DNA from: Zelonia costaricensis
Lineage: Eukaryota; Euglenozoa; Kinetoplastea; Trypanosomatida; Trypanosomatidae
Reading direction: 5' to 3'
Assembly: GCA_030849075.1 (NCBI GenBank)
Contig: JASAOO010002844.1
Location: 1-11,027, forward strand
DNA length: 11,027 nt
The notes under the pieces were generated by a model. The model did no database searches. It saw only the letters and a list, made by a program, of their open reading frames with translations, and was not told the origin of the DNA. This document shows positions 1 through 7,614 of the stretch, one piece after another; position 1 is the first letter of the stretch; each line of letters starts with the position of its first letter. Made by a program: the position numbers and the translations under genes.

Positions 1-711
1 GGAAGGTGGGGATGAGGGGGGTGGGGGAGGGGAACAACGGAATCAACGAACGAGGCGAAGCAAGGAGCAGAGATGAATCCGATGAAGGGGAAGGGTGGCG
101 GGAAGGGGATTGAGGGGAAGCTGATGCACCACCACCGCGCGGGTCGCACAACGGCCACAGCAAACAGAAGAAAAAAAAAAGGAACACACTTGAGAACGAG
201 GGGCGAGCAAAACAGAAACCATAAATGAGAGTTGAAACACGAATAGTCGGAGGGGGGCGTGTAGGTTTCTCCTCGGTGTCGTTACTGGCAGGGAGGTGGT
301 GTGCAAGGGTGGGGAGTGGGAAAGAGGCGTTACGAGAGAGAAACGGAGCAATTGGCATTGATGGGGGGGGGGGAAAGGGGCATGGGAGGGGAGAGGAGGC
401 GGTCGCAATGACGCGCAGCCCGTTTGCTCCGCTGTCAGCGGGGGCAAGAGGCACAGACAGCAGCAGACAACGAGGGGAGGGGGACGGCCGCCGCCGCCGG
501 AAGCGCTTCACAGTAGCAGACAGCACGTGAGCGGTCCCCTGTGCCACCTTCAACTCGCATCCTCGCGGACCTAGTGCATCCATTGCTGCACTTTCCTCAC
601 GGTTCGTGTTGCACCATTTACAACAGATCTACAGTCTTTTTCGTTTGTAGAGTCCACTGTCCCAGCAGCTTTCAAACAATAAACAAAAGAACTCTAGAGA
701 ACGGGAGGGCG

Positions 712-726
712 ACACACACACACACA
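712..726. repeat. CA dinucleotide microsatellite
   Basis: An uninterrupted AC/CA run of about seven units in the left spacer. Such runs are common in trypanosomatid intergenic DNA and tend to vary in length between strains. No function is implied. Confidence 0.7.
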
Positions 727-1024
727 GAGACAGACTCACCCGCTGGTGAAAGCGAGGGAGGTGGGTAAGAAAAGAGATTTCTTGTGACGCTTCGTCCGCG
801 CGCGAGACAGTGGTTGCTAGTGCGTTTTTTTTTTTTTTTTACTCCCCCCCTCCCGACTCTGCTCTTCGTTTTTTGTTGTTTCTGTTGTTTGTGGCCGTTG
901 TTGTTGTACCTCTGCTTTGCTCTGTGTGATGCTCGGGGGGGGGGGGGGGGAAGGGGGCACTCTCCCCTCTTCCCCAACTCTGCTGCATCCACGGGGGCCG
1001 GGAACCAAACGTGGAAAAAGACGG

Positions 1025-1053
1025 CTGAAAAAAGGAAGAAGAGAAAAAGAAAG
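1025..1053 (-). promoter_or_regulatory. Candidate trans-splice acceptor without an obvious gene
   Basis: On the minus strand a 27-nt uninterrupted pyrimidine tract (1053 to 1027) is followed directly by AG (1026-1025). This is the best spliced-leader acceptor by eye in the left spacer. The first ATG downstream on that strand is at 988 and opens only a 49-codon frame (stop at 839-841). Its product is low-complexity, with a proline run encoded by the G16 homopolymer, so I do not call it a gene. It may mark the 5' end of a non-coding transcript, or be a chance polypurine run. Confidence 0.3.
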
Positions 1054-1853
1054 CCAAAAGGAAACACAGACTTGGAGAAAGATGGAACAAGTTGTTGGGT
1101 TTTTTTTTTAAGAGAGTGCGTGAGAGAGACGGGGTTGGGGTAGCAAGCGTCACGCGGAGGGGGAACTCAGCGGCGCCGCCCCCCCCCACGCCCCGCCAAC
1201 ACGCGCAGAGAAAACTGACACAGCGGAGGAAGAGGAAAAACGCACGCGCGTGGCCTCGTCAATGGAAAGTGAGCGCGCTCGCCACATCACACGTACACAC
1301 AAAACCTCAGACGCCTGCGCACACGTCTCCAAGACGCAAAAGCCACAAAAAGCGGAGTTTCGGTTTGTGCGTGCGCGGCTCGGCTGAAAGTGCGGAGCGC
1401 ATGCAGGTCGGCTCAAGCGCGCCTCTCAACACCGATCTGACAAGAAGAAAGCAGGCAAAAAAAAGAGAAGCGCCTGGGGACAGAGCCACGTGCGTGTGTT
1501 ATGCACACGCATGCAATACATCGCACACACGCACACACGCATACGCAAAGACAACAAACCTGAACCAGCAAGCGGGACGCAAAACACAGAAAAAAAAGCA
1601 AAAGGACACGGATGGCGACACACGGCACGGAGCGGCGGGAAAGGAGACCGGAGCGCACAAGGCGACGCGAGAGATGGTGAAAACACCACAAAAAAAAGGT
1701 GTTCAAGGACACTCGAACGAGATGCCCTTGCCCTACACCTCTTCTGTGCCCTGGTGTCCCGCAATGCCGGCGCCATGGCGCCCTCCTTACTAGCTCCCCA
1801 CGCAGCAGCCGTGTGTCTTTGAGTCGCTAATCGGGTGCAGCGCGGACGGAAGA

Positions 1854-2354
1854 TCACTCTACCAGCACGCCGATCAGCGTCTCCGGCGCGTACTCCTGGA
1901 TCTCGTCCAAATCGTGCACCGTGTCGTACGCCTTCGTGGAGTCTTGCCCAGCGTACTTGAAGATGATGCTGGCACCTCCGGGGTGGGTGCGCATGTACTT
2001 GCTCACATCCAGCACCAAGTTGTGGACAATGATCCAGCAGTCACTCTTCGTGTTGTGCTTCGCCACATCGGCGCGCGAGTAGCGCTCAGACGGAGGGTCC
2101 TCCACCACGACGGCCACGCTGGAAAGCTTCTCGTCCGGGTCAGCAGCCACTGTGCGACGGCGGCGGCACCACGCAGCGGTCCCTGCGGCGGTCGCAAACA
2201 GCACCAGCACCGAGGCACCCACCACGTTCAAGTTGCCGTGCGACACGGCCGACAGCTGTGCGCCAGGCGCATCGACGAGCGGCTTCGCGTGCGCCGTCGC
2301 TGCCACGGTGAGCGCCGAGGCAGCGGCAACGACGACGGCGGTGGAAGGGAACAT
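1854..2354 (-). CDS. Membrane-anchored cytochrome b5 (166 aa)
   Basis: A small haem electron carrier. Residues 1-23 are hydrophobic and alanine/valine-rich, ending AHA, like a signal peptide. A short polar stretch follows, then a second hydrophobic segment at about 44-63, closed by four arginines (64-67). A cytochrome b5 domain fills about 90-166. The haem-ligand motif HPGG is at 124-127, giving H124, and the second axial histidine is H147 in VHDL. The predicted topology (inference) is a single-pass protein of the ER or another membrane, with the b5 domain in the cytosol; the usual C-terminal b5 tail anchor is absent. The frame stays open upstream to about 2822, but that stretch translates pyrimidine-tract DNA. 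The ATG at 2354 follows an AG acceptor about 90 nt upstream with no ATG between. The b5 domain resembles the C-terminus of the fumarate reductase at 8354-10402. Partners could be a b5 reductase, a desaturase or a sterol enzyme; none is encoded here. Confidence 0.88.
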   Translation of the reverse strand: MFPSTAVVVAAASALTVAATAHAKPLVDAPGAQLSAVSHGNLNVVGASVLVLFATAAGTAAWCRRRRTVAADPDEKLSSVAVVVEDPPSERYSRADVAKHNTKSDCWIIVHNLVLDVSKYMRTHPGGASIIFKYAGQDSTKAYDTVHDLDEIQEYAPETLIGVLVE

Positions 2355-2442
2355 TGCAGCAAGCAGCAGTGACGCGGGCGAGCAAGACCGAGCGTGCCCT
2401 TTTTGCAGGTGTATGTCGTGCGCACCACGGTCCACCAGCTGA

Positions 2443-2475
2443 CTGGAAACGGAGGGCACGAAGGAAAAAAAACTC
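2443..2475 (-). promoter_or_regulatory. Likely pyrimidine tract and splice acceptor of the b5 gene
   Basis: On the minus strand a T8-containing pyrimidine stretch and a second pyrimidine cluster end in CCAG, with AG at 2444-2443. The implied 5' leader of about 88 nt contains no ATG before the start at 2354. Further pyrimidine-rich DNA with other AG candidates lies at about 2518-2635, so the exact acceptor is uncertain. Confidence 0.5.
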
Positions 2476-3178
2476 TGGCAGGAGTAGGTGACCTTAATCA
2501 CGCGCAGGATGAGCAAGTGCTGGTGGAACGAGCGGGTGCCGAGAAAGGTAGTAGTTGGGTACCAAACAAGAGGTTGACAGAAAAGGAGCAAAACCAATGA
2601 GGAGGAGAAAATGGAGAGGAAGATTCTACCCGAGTGCAGTGAAACACCGCGGAAGCGGAGGCTGAGAGAGCTGACGGGGGGTACAGTGCAGAGAAACAGA
2701 GTGAGGTAGAGAAAGGGGAAAGAGCAATGTGTGGTAGAAGCGCGAAATGCTGCAACACGAGAAGCATTCCGAAATCTCCGTGCGCGACACGATAAAGCAC
2801 CGTCGCCGATCCCTGCGTCCACGGAGCGAGAGAGAAGCAGGTACCATGTAGCTGCGGTGATGTGTCTCCGCTCTTCGCAGAGGTTATTTTGTTTCTTTTC
2901 CGTTTGTTTCTTTCAATTTCAGCGATGCTCATCTTGCTGGCATTTTTTTTCTTTTGCGGAAGCCCAAGCAGCAAGACGCTCAAGTTAACGCGCAAAAAGA
3001 GAAGAAGGGAAAGAAGTATGACGCTGATAGTGCGTTGAAGCGGGAGCCTACATCGGTGGCAGCGAGATCTTTCCAAAGGCACCGGAAAAAGAAAAAAAAA
3101 ACAAGAAAACAACGAGAAGCTAGCGCGTAGCTGTGTGTTGGTGTTTCATAGCTGTATGTGCTGCCTCCGCAGACGTGC
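2476..3178. other. Spacer between mutase and b5 genes
   Basis: This should contain the 3' UTR and poly(A) region of the mutase and the upstream splice region of the b5 gene. At 2560-2635 the plus strand is purine-rich, which is a pyrimidine tract on the transcribed strand. At 2883-2922 the polarity reverses: the plus strand carries a long T/C tract ending in CAG, then an ATG at 2925 with a 37-codon frame to 3038. I treat that as an observation, not a gene. The minus frames here have no recognisable domain. Confidence 0.55.
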
Positions 3179-4972
3179 CTAGTTGCAGTACTTCTCAACA
3201 ATCTTTGCCACCTCGGTCGAGAGCGACTCGCAAACCTCGGGGTCTGTTGCCTCGGCATACACGCGCACCACCGGTTCTGTACCGCTCGGGCGGACAAACG
3301 AGCGGGCCGCTTCGCAGCGGGATGCGGCGGCAGCCACGGCAGCGTCGATTTCCTCCTGCATTCCGGCTGGCGAGAGCGCGCGACGCTCATCTGGGGTGTT
3401 GGTGATGCGACCGGGGTGCGACACGGTGACTTTTGTCTGCTTGTACGGACGGTCTGTGTACAAGGCGGCCCAATCTTGGAATGTCATGTTCAGCGCGCGA
3501 AGGGCGATTTCGCACATCATCATGTCGGCGATCGCGTCGCCGCAGCACTGCGACAGCAGGCGCCTCATCGCCACGAGGGGGGCCGCCTGCTGGGTGGTGC
3601 CCGAGAGACTCTCTTTGACGACTCTGTCCGAAATCAATACTGTGCCGTGGCCGTTCGCCTCGAAGTAGACGCCGACGTCCCGTGCGTGGGCGATGGGGTG
3701 CAGGTTCTTCACACCCGTCGCCGCCGTGTAGACCTTCATGTGCAGCTGCTTCTCCAGGAACTCCGTCGACGCGCCGTTGGCGTAGGCCGTCTGCACGACG
3801 GCGACATCCAGCGTCTTCATCTGCTCCTCGCCAATCCACTTGTGCAGCAGCATCGCGTACAGAATAGCAATGCGGTCGCCATCCATCAACACCCACTGTG
3901 AGTCGCGCTTTGGGTCGAAGAGAAAAGCCACAACACGGTCGGCGTCGCCGTCGAGGGCGTAGTAGTGGGCTGCACTTGCGTCCGCAGAGCCCTGGCACGT
4001 GCTTGGCCATCCACGCATCGCAGCCGAGGGCGTCGCGTGCTGCTTCGCGTAATCGGCACCGCAGTTGGTGTTCAGCATTTTTTCGTCCTCGCAGTTGCAG
4101 TCCACTTGACACGTCTCAAAAAACGATGAAAACGCCGCGGCACTGGCACGGGCCTCCGCCACTGCGAGAAGCTCCTTCAGTGTCAGCGACCCGATGCCGT
4201 TCGAGCAGTCGACGACCAGCTGAGAACGCGCGCCTTTCTCCTGCTGAGGCTGGGCAGTGCCGCAGGCATAATCGTACATTTCGTCGAACGCAGAGAGCAG
4301 CTCGCCATAGTACGACACAAGTGCCGCACCGCCTGTCGCGGCGAGCTCATTTTCCTTGGCAACCTTGAAATGCATGTACGGCGTGGAAATGGGGTCGCAG
4401 GCGTCCGCCACGGTATTGTCCAGGAGGTGGAGCGTCCGCAGACCTGCTTCGACGATGCCCTCTCCGCTGGGTCGCGTGTCTCGCGAAAAGCGAACGGTGC
4501 ACGTCGATTCTCGGCCAGCCGCAAAAGCGCCGGGGTCGTGCGCCATGCAGGTCCGCATCACCTGCTCCAGCTCGTTTCCCGAGGCTGCGTTGGCGGCCTG
4601 TGTGCACCACTCTTCCCAGGATGAAGCGAGCATGCCGCCATCAACGTCGATGATCTTGAAGCCGTTGTCAAGGTATGGGTTGTGCGAAGCGGTAATCATG
4701 ACGCCAATTGTGCACGGCGCAGCGTGGCCCTCGTCTGCTCGCTTTGCTTGGCAATACACGGAACGGAGTGCCGCAATCATCGAAACGCGCGCTGCCACAG
4801 GCGGGAGCAGCGCGGCGTTGGACCGAAAACCTGCCGTGCCGTACTTGAGAGGCTTTTGCACAGGGTCATGGTGAAGAGGAAACTCTGTGTCAATGACCGT
4901 TTTTAGGTTGGCAAAGAAGTTGTTGGAGAAAACAGCATGGCTGCCGCCGCCTGGTGCGCCTTCAACGGACAT
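3179..4972 (-). CDS. Phosphoacetylglucosamine mutase (597 aa)
   Basis: Interconverts GlcNAc-6-phosphate and GlcNAc-1-phosphate (EC 5.4.2.3), the step before UDP-GlcNAc, which feeds N-glycans and GPI anchors. It is an alpha-D-phosphohexomutase with all signature motifs in order: KYGTAGFR at 43-50; catalytic phosphoserine loop TASHNP at 94-99 (S96) followed by DNGFK; metal site DGDADR at 341-346; sugar-binding loop FEANGHGT at 437-444; phosphate-binding RPSGTE at 561-566. The KYGTAGFR, short DNGFK and FEANGHGT forms point to the AGM1/PGM3 subgroup rather than phosphomannomutase or phosphoglucomutase. In T. brucei this enzyme is glycosomal and also shows phosphoglucomutase activity (family knowledge). 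Here the C-terminus KYCN is not a PTS1 and I see no PTS2. The frame is open upstream to 5158 without an ATG; the first ATG is at 4972 and leads straight into a normal mutase N-terminus. It is somewhat longer than typical animal and yeast homologues. Confidence 0.95.
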   Translation of the reverse strand: MSVEGAPGGGSHAVFSNNFFANLKTVIDTEFPLHHDPVQKPLKYGTAGFRSNAALLPPVAARVSMIAALRSVYCQAKRADEGHAAPCTIGVMITASHNPYLDNGFKIIDVDGGMLASSWEEWCTQAANAASGNELEQVMRTCMAHDPGAFAAGRESTCTVRFSRDTRPSGEGIVEAGLRTLHLLDNTVADACDPISTPYMHFKVAKENELAATGGAALVSYYGELLSAFDEMYDYACGTAQPQQEKGARSQLVVDCSNGIGSLTLKELLAVAEARASAAAFSSFFETCQVDCNCEDEKMLNTNCGADYAKQHATPSAAMRGWPSTCQGSADASAAHYYALDGDADRVVAFLFDPKRDSQWVLMDGDRIAILYAMLLHKWIGEEQMKTLDVAVVQTAYANGASTEFLEKQLHMKVYTAATGVKNLHPIAHARDVGVYFEANGHGTVLISDRVVKESLSGTTQQAAPLVAMRRLLSQCCGDAIADMMMCEIALRALNMTFQDWAALYTDRPYKQTKVTVSHPGRITNTPDERRALSPAGMQEEIDAAVAAAASRCEAARSFVRPSGTEPVVRVYAEATDPEVCESLSTEVAKIVEKYCN

Positions 4973-6087
4973 TGCGCCTGCTCTCCCCGTGTGCACCACT
5001 AATTCCGATAGTACGGTTTTTGTTGAGTTGCGATATGGAGAACTCTTTTTTTTTTTTTTTTTCGCTAGCTGGTAGAAACCGGTGCAAGTGTCTTTCGGCG
5101 CGTATGCGAGAGTGGCAACCAGTGCTTGCGCAGGAAGGTGGAAATAGACGCGCGACAAAAAAAATGCAGCAGTGATTTCAAAACCGTTGTGTTGTCATGT
5201 GCGGTTGTGTGAGCCTCGCAGTAAGGGCGGTATTTGTTGTTGTTGTTTGTGTCTGCGTGAGGGTGCTTGTGAATCCTGGCACCGACGAGAGTCGTGGAGA
5301 AACGTAAGACAGTTCAATAGGTTGTTGCCTCTGGAGTCGAAAAGAAAAAAAAAGGACGCTTCCCCAGCGTCGCTGGTCGACACAAAAGACTGCAACCCAA
5401 GCTACCTTGAGAGAGCAGCGGTGTGGTCAAAGGGCACAGACGTGTGTGTCCACCGTTGTGGCGGGCAACGTCACAACATCCTTTTTTTTTTTGCTTTCTG
5501 ACGATTGCGAGCGTAGCAACAGCTCGACAACAAGCTGACGACTTTTTGTTTTATCAGAGGTTCTCTTAGCTCAAGAAGACGGCGATAGCTTCACTCCTTC
5601 CAGGTGACGTTTGGGCAGTGGCGGCACAGCTTTCACATAAAAACGGCGGGTGCGCCAGCGAGAAAAAAAAAAAGAGTACCCTTTCAGCATTCCCACAGTT
5701 CGGCAGTTCACGCCACCTCTGCGTGGGCGAAGCAGGACCGCTCTTTTCGTCTCCCGCGCTCGTTACTTAGCAGCAAGTTGACAGCCACCCCCCGTCATGT
5801 GTTCTATCCCTCGAAAACAAAAAAGAGTGCAGAAGTCCGATGGCCCAACACCACCCTTTAGGCACAGCCACCAGCGCATGTGGGCTTTGCAGAAGAGGTA
5901 CGAGAAAAACGCACATGGTCAGTTCACACGAGCCCTGCACGTATCGATGGCGGCTAGCATTCCACAGATGCAGCGCTAATTGTCGACAAAGAAAATGATG
6001 CTCACGCGCGTACCGGAGAGTGGCAAAGCTCTTTTTAAAAAAGGACTCTGTAGCGCACCCGAGGGGCCGCATAGATTCTCACACAGA
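4973..6087. other. Spacer between RRM gene and mutase gene
   Basis: It should contain the 3' UTR of the RRM gene (right) and the splice region and 5' leader of the mutase (left). The plus strand has a T17 run at 5046-5062, which is A17 in the mutase leader, shorter A/T homopolymers near 5345, 5480 and 5663, and TTG repeats around 5234-5247. Short frames on both strands between 5600 and 6072 have no recognisable domains, so I call the whole stretch non-coding. Confidence 0.6.
5125..5164 (-). promoter_or_regulatory. Likely pyrimidine tract and splice acceptor of the mutase gene
   Basis: On the minus strand a T8 run is followed by pyrimidine clusters and then AAG (AG at 5126-5125). A second candidate AG lies at 5070-5069. 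The implied leaders are about 152 or 96 nt, and neither contains an ATG before 4972. Both would include the A17 run at 5062-5046. Confidence 0.5.
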
Positions 6088-7194
6088 TTAGTAGCGCCTC
6101 GGCGGTGGGCCTGGCGGTGGTGGCACTGCGCGGGACGGCGGAGGTGGGCCGGGTGGCGGTGGCACGCGGCTTTGCGGCGGCGGCGGACCAGGCGGTGGTG
6201 GTGGACCAGGCGGTGGCGGAGTTGCATGTAGGCCGACCGCGAGACCGTTTTTGACAGAAGGTGGCGGCGGCCCTGGTGGTGGAGGAGGACCCGGTGGTGG
6301 TGGTGGGCCTGGAGGCGGTGGCGGATTAAATCGCTGCGCGACTGCACTGGCATGAGCCGGCGGCGGGCCTGGTGGCGGTGGCGGAACAGCCATTGATGCA
6401 GAAGCAGTGCTCAGTGAAGGTTGCTGCAAATTTGGCGCAGGCGAGTACGACGACAGTGCGGCTGATGCCTCGGGTACGCCGCCACGGGTTATTGTGTTGG
6501 GCACAATAGTGAGCTTGCCGACCTGCGCAGGGTCTAGCGCGCAGCAAAAAACGCGTGGGTCGTGCAGAAAGGCGCTGGGGCAGATGGACATTGGGATGCA
6601 CACAAAAAGCGGCCCGCCTGCCGGCTCTGCGGGCGGCGGCGGAACGTGGAGGGGTACCGGCGGTGGTGGAGCCGCCACCACTGGCGCTGACGGAGGTTGG
6701 ACGGCTGGCGGCGGTGGCGGCGGCGGGGATGGCTGTGGTGCAGTTAGCGCAGCAGGAGCTGAGCGACTTTGCTCGAAGCGCGAGGAGGCAGCGTTCCTTG
6801 TCGGTAGGTGCTCCTCACGGGCACGCTTGTGGCCGTGCGTCGAGTCTTGCGAGTGTCGCAAGCGCGTTGACGAGAGAGACCCCGGCTGTGACAGTGAGGG
6901 TGGCGGAGGGGCGGCGGCGGCGGCAGCTGGCGGGGCTTTTGGCTCGTCCTTCGACGTCTGCAGGCGGAGGACTATGGGCGAGCCACCCAGCTCGTGCTGC
7001 GTGGTGGTAATTCGCTTCATGTCAACGCTGTCGAATGTAAGCCAGCCGTAGCCCATGGAGAGTCCGTTCTGGTCACGCTTCACCCGCATGTGCGGGCCAC
7101 GTCCAAAGGTGGTGAAGTAATTCTCGACGATTTCACTATCGATGTGTCGGACGAGGCCCGCCAGAAAAAAGGTGGGGCGGCCAGGCTCGCTCAT
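6088..7194 (-). CDS. RRM RNA-binding protein with proline-rich tail (368 aa)
   Basis: An RNA recognition motif occupies about residues 7-80. RNP2 is FFLAGL (9-14), helix 1 follows at about 19-30, and RNP1 is SMGYGWLTF (46-54), with aromatics at Y49, W51 and F54. Then come an Ala/Pro linker, a charged Ser/Arg-containing stretch (110-146), a first proline block (155-190), a non-proline island with four cysteines (195-240), and a tail (271-368) of repeated PPPPGPP-like units ending RRY. Trypanosomatids control gene expression mainly after transcription, and RRM proteins act on mRNA stability, processing or translation; which step applies here is unknown. The tail could bind SH3, WW, EVH1 or profilin-like partners. 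The proline repeats resemble formins, but no FH2 domain is present. I chose ATG 7194: the open frame to 7311 lacks an earlier ATG and crosses the pyrimidine tract. I do not recognise a specific named orthologue. Confidence 0.85.
   Translation of the reverse strand: MSEPGRPTFFLAGLVRHIDSEIVENYFTTFGRGPHMRVKRDQNGLSMGYGWLTFDSVDMKRITTTQHELGGSPIVLRLQTSKDEPKAPPAAAAAAPPPPSLSQPGSLSSTRLRHSQDSTHGHKRAREEHLPTRNAASSRFEQSRSAPAALTAPQPSPPPPPPPAVQPPSAPVVAAPPPPVPLHVPPPPAEPAGGPLFVCIPMSICPSAFLHDPRVFCCALDPAQVGKLTIVPNTITRGGVPEASAALSSYSPAPNLQQPSLSTASASMAVPPPPPGPPPAHASAVAQRFNPPPPPGPPPPPGPPPPPGPPPPSVKNGLAVGLHATPPPPGPPPPPGPPPPQSRVPPPPGPPPPSRAVPPPPGPPPRRY
6091..6384 (-). repeat. Proline-codon repeat tract in the RRM gene
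   Basis: Degenerate tandem units encode four or five prolines, a glycine and more prolines, interrupted by a unique segment of about 16 residues (VKNGLAVGLH region). The plus strand is a series of GGTGG/GGCGG blocks, so the non-coding strand is rich in G-runs. Such tracts readily gain or lose units, and assemblies often collapse or misjoin them. Confidence 0.75.
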
Positions 7195-7226
7195 CAGCGA
7201 CGAGATCTCTGTGGGTGAGAGGTTTC

Positions 7227-7330
7227 CTGATTCAACGTAGTGGTCCGGTGTTTTTTTTTTTTCATCGGTTGGTGTGTGCGGGGAAAGGGCAATAATGGGG
7301 AAAGTGGACAAGGGAGGTGATCGTGAGGAA
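7227..7330 (-). promoter_or_regulatory. Likely pyrimidine tract and splice acceptor of the RRM gene
   Basis: Read on the minus strand, pyrimidine-rich blocks run from about 7335 to 7275. An A11 run follows, then a stretch without AG down to TCAG (AG at 7228-7227). The implied leader is about 32 nt. An ATG just before the A11 run would be removed by splicing at this AG. Confidence 0.5.
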
Positions 7331-7614
7331 AGAACTCCTGGCGAACTGAAAACCGGAGATGGGGTAATCTGGCGTGCGCCGTCTTTTTCGAGTGAGGCTG
7401 AAAAGGGCCGGATCTGACAGGTGCTGCTTCATGGTTTCTTTTTTTCAGCGGGGCGCTGGTGGCAGACGGAGAGCGAGTGCCCGAGAGAGTAAGAAAACAA
7501 GCGGCGACGTCGTCGCTGTAGTGTTTCTTTTACCCCCCCCCCGCGAGCATATTTCGGCAGCCAGAGTGCATGATGTTTTACTCCGAGACTCAAACGAGAC
7601 GTCTCAGTCGCTGT

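Larger units (their letters stand above)
1..1853. other. Gene-free spacer, probably long 3' flank of the b5 gene
   Basis: No open frame here has recognisable domain structure; the frames translate simple-sequence DNA. The plus strand is strongly purine-rich at about 1-500 and 1020-1110, so the minus strand is pyrimidine-rich, matching the splice-signal polarity of the other genes. The stretch also holds T16 at 825-840, G16 at 935-950, a CA run at 712-726, TTG-rich sequence around 868-907 and CA/CG-rich sequence at 1520-1550. The part next to 1853 should be the 3' UTR of the b5 gene. The purine-rich left end could be the pyrimidine tract of another minus-strand gene beyond the window. I infer non-coding; an unrecognised ncRNA cannot be excluded. 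Confidence 0.6.

Noticed and set aside
935..950. G16 run and other long homopolymers as functional elements
   Set aside because: They are common in trypanosomatid spacers and length is unreliable in assemblies. I treat them as simple sequence.
1092..1793. 233-residue plus-strand frame in the left spacer
   Set aside because: Its composition follows A-rich and CA-rich simple sequence, it has no domain, and its strand opposes all supported genes.
1700..1853. SIDER-type retroposon remnant in the b5 3' UTR
   Set aside because: Plausible location, but I cannot recognise the signature by eye with confidence; a genome-wide copy search would be needed.
2355..2822. N-terminal extension of the b5 protein to 322 residues
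   Set aside because: The extension starts at a non-ATG codon and translates pyrimidine tracts and splice-site DNA. The signal-peptide-like start at 2354 fits much better.
4973..5158. N-terminal extension of the mutase to 659 residues
   Set aside because: There is no ATG in the extension; it begins at TTG and reads through the pyrimidine tract and the A17 run (lysines).
6088..7194. Formin or WASP-family actin regulator
   Set aside because: Only the proline-rich part is similar. There is no FH2, WH2 or CRIB domain, and the N-terminus is an RRM.
7195..7311. N-terminal extension of the RRM protein to 407 residues
   Set aside because: It starts at TTG and spans the splice tract and A11 run. The RRM begins properly after ATG 7194.
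7300..7600. A small nuclear RNA or 7SL gene divergent from the tRNA, as for companion tRNAs in trypanosomes
   Set aside because: I looked for U2, U3, U6 and 7SL-like signatures on the minus strand left of the tRNA and recognised none.
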